Under the pieces are notes generated by a model. The model saw nothing but the letters and a program-made list of their open reading frames with translations, did no database searches and was not told the origin of the DNA. A program made the translations under genes and the position numbers. Positions 55,105-57,965 of a stretch of 57,965 bases of DNA are shown one piece after another; positions within the stretch are counted from its first letter, which is position 1; every line of letters begins with the position of its first letter. The stretch comes from an uncultured Algibacter sp. (GTDB lineage Bacteria; Bacteroidota; Bacteroidia; Flavobacteriales; Flavobacteriaceae): assembly GCA_947499935.1 (NCBI GenBank), contig CANMQH010000023.1, forward strand, positions 1 to 57,965, given 5' to 3'.

Positions 55105-55282
55105 AACCATAAATTGGGGTATTATTGGTCTTGGTAATATTGCTCATAAATTTGCAACTGATTTACTCACTGTTGAAGGTTCAAAACTTTATGCCGTAGC
55201 TTCACGCTATCAAGAAAAAGCAGATAACTTTACTTTAAAATATAACGCTACAAAAGCATATAATAACCCGTTGTGCATTTAG
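55082..55282 (+). pseudogene. Truncated Gfo/Idh/MocA-family oxidoreductase
   Basis: Only the N-terminal Rossmann part survives: NWGIIGLGNIAHKFATDLLTVEGSKLYAVASRYQEKADNF, ending after 66 residues against about 330 normally. It overlaps the symporter end by 23 bases, so it was the next operon gene. Just past the stop, one base out of frame, HLEQVV then TAA resembles a later part of the same fold, which implies an internal deletion before 55270. The rest of the gene is gone where the palindrome/cassette region begins. Confidence 0.75.
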
Positions 55283-55410
55283 AACAAGTTGTGTAAACTT
55301 CTAAAAATAAGAAAATTGTAGTTATGACAAAACAATTAAGGATGCGCAAATTTCAAACAAATTACGATAAAATATTAGAACTTTTAAAAGGATTAGTACC
55401 GGAGGGATTG
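55283..55410. other. Decayed junction between operon and cassette region
   Basis: There is no convincing gene. A 33-codon frame from ATG 55324 (MTKQLRMRKFQTNYDKILEL...) runs into the first palindrome and stops there. It may be the tail of another lost gene. Confidence 0.4.
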
Positions 55411-55510
55411 CATCGCAACGGTTAGTATAAGAAATGTAGGGCAGTTGATACACAAACCTTTCGGTTAAATACTTATTAGCTATGTTTTATACACCGTGTT
55501 GTGTACCGTA
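55411..55510. repeat. Cassette-type palindrome 1
   Basis: A 100-base imperfect inverted repeat. The left edge CAACGGTTAGTATAAGAAATG pairs with the right edge (about 55481-55503) ending TATACACCGTGTTGTG. The left half contains GAAATGTAGGGCAGTTGATA, nearly repeated in palindrome 2. The right edge lies 9 bases from the stop codon of the YwqG gene. Confidence 0.65.
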
Positions 55511-55519
55511 TTTTTTCCT

Positions 55520-56350
55520 TTAGTGACATTGTAAAGTAAATTCTGTTTTACCTGATTTTTCATCATAAAAAACATAAATTAGTCCAACATCTCCCCATAT
55601 TAATCCAGCATTATCTTCTGAGTCTATTTGAAATAAAAGCTTCATTGAATTCCCTTCGATATCTTTTGGTGTAGATTCTCCTTGAACCCATTTTGGATAA
55701 CCTCCAAGCTGGCTTTGATAGTCTTGTTCTCCAATTAGTTTGGTGACAATTTGGTCATAACTATCCCAAGGTTCATCTTCGTTTAAAATACAGGATAACT
55801 TAGAGGCATTATTACAATGTAAATCTATTCCTTCCCAGTCTGGTAAGGATTTGGTCGAACTGAAATTGATTTCACAATATTTAGACCTTTCTAATTCACT
55901 TGGATTATCAATGAATTCGATATTTTCTTTTTCTATTTTTTTATAAATTTTCACTAACCATCCATCATTTGCAGTATCCCAAGGAAATTCATCCCAATCG
56001 TAGTAAAATTGAATGAGTTCTATACTTTGTGGTAGTTGTAAATCAGTAGTATTAAATACTTGAAAAATAAACTCTAAATTTTTGCCGTTTTCACTTTTTG
56101 GCCATAATTCTCCTTTTTCAAAATACGGTTGTCCACCAAAATGAGAAATTAATTGAGAGTTTTCGGGCGGTCTTGAAGCTGATAAAACCTCTAATTTTGT
56201 CGCTGTTGTAATTATCGGTTTGACTAAATTCTCTAAATCAGAAATTGTTTTTAAATTCAATTCGTTTAGTTCATCTCGATATTTGTCAAAATGTGATTCA
56301 GTTTTCGGTTTGTCTTTTTTACCACTAAATAATTTTTTCCAAAAGCTCAT
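55520..56350 (-). CDS. YwqG / DUF1963 family protein
   Basis: A 276-residue cytosolic protein starting MSFWKKLFSGKKDKPKTES; the 10 residues before it from ATG 56380 reach into the flanking repeat. The YwqG pattern includes SRPPENSQLISHFGGQPYFEKGELWPKSENGKNLEFIFQV, DEFPWDTANDGWLVKIYKK, LGGYPKWVQGES and LLFQIDSEDNAGLIWGDVGLIYVFYD. The function is unknown. The gene is a single unit between palindromes 1 and 2, oriented against the preceding operon. Confidence 0.85.
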   Translation of the reverse strand: MSFWKKLFSGKKDKPKTESHFDKYRDELNELNLKTISDLENLVKPIITTATKLEVLSASRPPENSQLISHFGGQPYFEKGELWPKSENGKNLEFIFQVFNTTDLQLPQSIELIQFYYDWDEFPWDTANDGWLVKIYKKIEKENIEFIDNPSELERSKYCEINFSSTKSLPDWEGIDLHCNNASKLSCILNEDEPWDSYDQIVTKLIGEQDYQSQLGGYPKWVQGESTPKDIEGNSMKLLFQIDSEDNAGLIWGDVGLIYVFYDEKSGKTEFTLQCH

Positions 56351-56370
56351 TCTTTGCAGGCTGTTTTTTA

Positions 56371-56577
56371 TATGGTACACATCGTCTCGTGTAAGAAACG
56401 TAGGGCAGGTGATAAGCGCTATCGTTTCGTTTTATTACTTAGCTAAATATAAATATTTTGCTATTATCTTTTCTTTTTTAAACGCCAAATTTTATATTTA
56501 GCGGACTTTGTTAATAAGCACAGAACTTTCGATTTAGCACAAATGCCCTATGTTTTTTATACATTGTTGTGCTTTCG
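56371..56577. repeat. Cassette-type palindrome 2
   Basis: A 207-base imperfect inverted repeat. The left arm has GTGTAAGAAACGTAGGGCA (about 56389-56407); the right arm has TGCCCTATGTTTTTTATACA (56543-56562) and ends TATACATTGTTGTG. A nested inner pair TAGCTAAATATAAA/TTTATATTTAGCGG lies at about 56440-56503. The right edge lies about 6 bases from the next gene's stop codon. Confidence 0.65.
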
Positions 56578-56583
56578 TTTTTT

Positions 56584-57102
56584 TTAAAAGCAAGGTGTAG
56601 AAGAGAGAATATCAGTAGTATGGTCAACAGTAAAATTGAATTCTTTATTATCTTTCCCTCTTATGTATAAGACATAGTACCAATTTCCTGATTTAGTTAA
56701 TTTATAATGTCCATTTATTTCCCCATTGTAAATTTCATCGTAATAATCAATAATTGTCGGTTGGCTTCCACCTTCAATGTATTCATTTTTAACAAATTTC
56801 AATGGTATAGATTCTGATTGTCCATTGTATTTAATTTTCATAGCCTTATTCGAATTGTCAAAGCCAATCCAAATTTTCTGAGATTTATTATTATCGTTTG
56901 TGTAACAAATGTAATTTGAAATAGATGAGTTAGTGTCTTCTATTTCATTAATCATCTTTTTATCAATTTTATTTGCATCATTTTTTGATTCACTATTGTG
57001 TTTTAGCATATCAGGGTTTATTTCCTTTTGTTTCTTATTTGATTTTTGTCCGCAAGAAACTATAGACAAAACTAAAAAAAACAGTATTAGACCTTTTTTC
57101 AT
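56584..57102 (-). CDS. Hypothetical lipoprotein (cassette 2)
   Basis: A 172-residue lipoprotein with a signal and lipobox (LVLSIVSCGQ, Cys about 18), followed by a Lys/Asn-rich linker. The mature domain is beta-rich (ISNYICYTNDNNKSQKIWIGFDNSNKAMKIKYNGQSESIPL, GEINGHYKLTKSGNWYYVLYIRGKDNKEFNF). I do not recognise the family. It is a single gene between palindromes 2 and 3. Confidence 0.75.
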   Translation of the reverse strand: MKKGLILFFLVLSIVSCGQKSNKKQKEINPDMLKHNSESKNDANKIDKKMINEIEDTNSSISNYICYTNDNNKSQKIWIGFDNSNKAMKIKYNGQSESIPLKFVKNEYIEGGSQPTIIDYYDEIYNGEINGHYKLTKSGNWYYVLYIRGKDNKEFNFTVDHTTDILSSTPCF

Positions 57103-57119
57103 ATTGTTATTTTAATGAA

Positions 57120-57257
57120 GCACAACGGTCTAGTATAACCGTCAGTTACGGGTTAAATTAGCGATTATTTTCGGTTTGACACGGACTTTAGTAATTCCGA
57201 GTGGATTTGGACGTAGTCGAATCCGCCGTAATTGCGGTTATACATTGTTGGCGTGTC
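57120..57257. repeat. Cassette-type palindrome 3
   Basis: A 138-base imperfect inverted repeat. The left arm CACAACGGTCTAGTATAACC...TTACGG (57121-57151) pairs with the right arm CCGTAATTGCGGTTATACATTG...GGCG (57226-57253). The centre carries smaller hairpins (GTGGATTTGGAC/GTCGAATCC near 57201-57224). It is richer in G+C than its surroundings. The right edge is 3 bases from the next stop codon. Confidence 0.7.
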
Positions 57258-57260
57258 GTT

Positions 57261-57746
57261 TTATTTATTCAGAAAGTTTAATATTTCATTATCACTTCTA
57301 GTATATCCCATTTCAGATAAAATTGTTTTTTCCTTATTGATTATAGCAAAATATGGTTGACTACCTGTTTGAGTTAATTCTATTTGCCAATCAGAATTTA
57401 TAGCACCAATTTTTTTTAATGTCCGATTAAATATCCTGCTTTCTTTCCAATAATTTTCCTCAGCTATTTCTCTGTCATCAACTATTAATGTAACCAGAAT
57501 ATATTTATCTAAAATGGTTTGCTTAATTGTTGGAGTATTAAGAATTTTAGCTTCTATTTTTCTACAATTTACACAAGCAACACTTGAAAAATAAAGTAAC
57601 ACTGATTTTTCATTTGAATTTGCTTTTTTCAGAACATTATCTAAATCAAAGTTTTTTACGCTTTCAAAAGAGATATCCTTTCTCTGATTAGTGTTACATC
57701 CAAAAAGGAAAACTAAAAAAACCAATATACAATAGGGTTTTTTCAT
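57261..57746 (-). CDS. Thioredoxin-fold lipoprotein (cassette 3)
   Basis: A 161-residue lipoprotein (lipobox VFLFGC, Cys about 17). The thioredoxin-like domain carries VLLYFSSVACVNCRKIEAKIL with a CVNC redox site near 58-61, followed by DKYILVTLIVDDRE and the cis-Pro region TGSQPYFAIINKEK. It resembles the DsbD C-terminal/thioredoxin_7 type. It is a single unit between palindromes 3 and 4. Confidence 0.85.
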   Translation of the reverse strand: MKKPYCILVFLVFLFGCNTNQRKDISFESVKNFDLDNVLKKANSNEKSVLLYFSSVACVNCRKIEAKILNTPTIKQTILDKYILVTLIVDDREIAEENYWKESRIFNRTLKKIGAINSDWQIELTQTGSQPYFAIINKEKTILSEMGYTRSDNEILNFLNK

Positions 57747-57777
57747 CTTTTTTTAAGTTAAATGAGGTCAGGCAATA

Positions 57778-57917
57778 CATCGCATCGTGTTTGTGTATGA
57801 TTTGTGGCGTGTTTTAAGTAACTAATTTAGCAAATACAAACCGAATAGAAAATCCGCAAGGATTTTCGTAAGTAAGCTTGAACTAGCAATTAATTATACA
57901 CTTTGTGCCTGTTGCAC
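57778..57917. repeat. Cassette-type palindrome 4 (weaker)
   Basis: The left edge CATCGCATCGTGTTTGTGTATGA faces a right edge ATTATACACTTTGTGCCTGTTG; GTGTATGATT and AATTATACAC are nearly complementary. An internal AAAATCC/GGATTTT hairpin lies at 57849-57866. The remaining 48 bases to the window end may belong to the next unit. Confidence 0.45.
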
Positions 57918-57965
57918 AAGTGTTTGTTAAAAATAGTGTTTTTGTTTAACTATAGTTATGCAAGG

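Noticed and set aside
55411-57257. Calling the palindromes classical attC sites
   Set aside because: The edges do not fit RYYYAAC/GTTRRRY and no integrase or attI is visible, so they are kept as cassette-type palindromes only.
1-57965. CRISPR arrays, tRNA or rRNA genes, phage structural genes
   Set aside because: I saw no regularly spaced short direct repeats, no tRNA-like T-loop/acceptor patterns, no rRNA segments and no phage proteins.

Overview
The window is AT-rich chromosomal DNA from a member of the Bacteroidota, almost certainly the family Flavobacteriaceae. Supporting signs are type IX secretion (T9SS) C-terminal sorting domains on two large exported proteins, many lipoproteins with short SC or GC lipoboxes, DUF2853, DUF4920, DUF2911, DUF6435 and TIGR03643 proteins, a menaquinone (men) locus, promoters fitting TTG-N20-TAnnTTTG, and few Shine-Dalgarno sequences. 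I see no tRNA, rRNA or CRISPR array.

Layout. 1-3.6 kb: ilvE, a DUF4920 lipoprotein, mnmD and a TIGR01777 epimerase. 3.6-15.2 kb: a long minus-strand block against light and oxidative damage. It runs from a TetR regulator through a UbiB/AarF kinase, flavin reductase and DUF2867 reductase, then two decayed photolyase remnants, an intact cryptochrome/photolyase, small conserved proteins (TIGR03643 and two tandem paralogues), an SDR protein, glutathione peroxidase, DUF6435 protein, TspO, SRPBCC protein and a second photolyase. Two near-identical operators (TGTTTAAC-N14-GTTAAACA), one before the TetR gene and one mid-block, suggest one regulator controls both transcripts. 15.3-20.8 kb: aquaporin, DUF2911 protein and purL, with a 53-base hairpin resembling paired IS ends.

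20.8-22.7 kb is a scarred accessory spot with a structured repeat, a headless gene fragment, an outer-membrane barrel gene and a decayed ParE-like toxin. 22.7-32.5 kb holds a T9SS BNR/sortilin-like protein, an rRNA methyltransferase, and an operon whose five products all look like lipoproteins (sulfatase, YHYH protein, YwqK/MORN protein, SCO1-like protein, BNR protein). 32.5-34.1 kb is an ECF sigma factor with a likely anti-sigma factor and a Spy-like protein. 34.2-44.8 kb is core metabolism and translation: thioesterase, menF, menD, DUF2853 protein, S1 protein, mnmE, prfA, pyrF and a BtuF-like protein. 45-53 kb has small proteins (one probably frameshifted), a DUF4197 protein, a thioredoxin-fold protein and a T9SS metalloprotease. 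It is followed by a PIG-L deacetylase / micro-membrane protein / sodium symporter operon.

The right end (55.1-58 kb) differs. A Gfo/Idh/MocA gene is cut off after about 65 codons. Then come three unrelated single-gene units in the same orientation (YwqG/DUF1963 protein, lipoprotein, thioredoxin-like lipoprotein). In each, the stop codon lies 3-9 bases from a 100-210-base imperfect palindrome with a conserved edge. This resembles an integron-like gene-cassette array, but the edges do not match the classical attC core and no integrase is present. It is the best candidate for an undescribed system, and it runs off the right edge.
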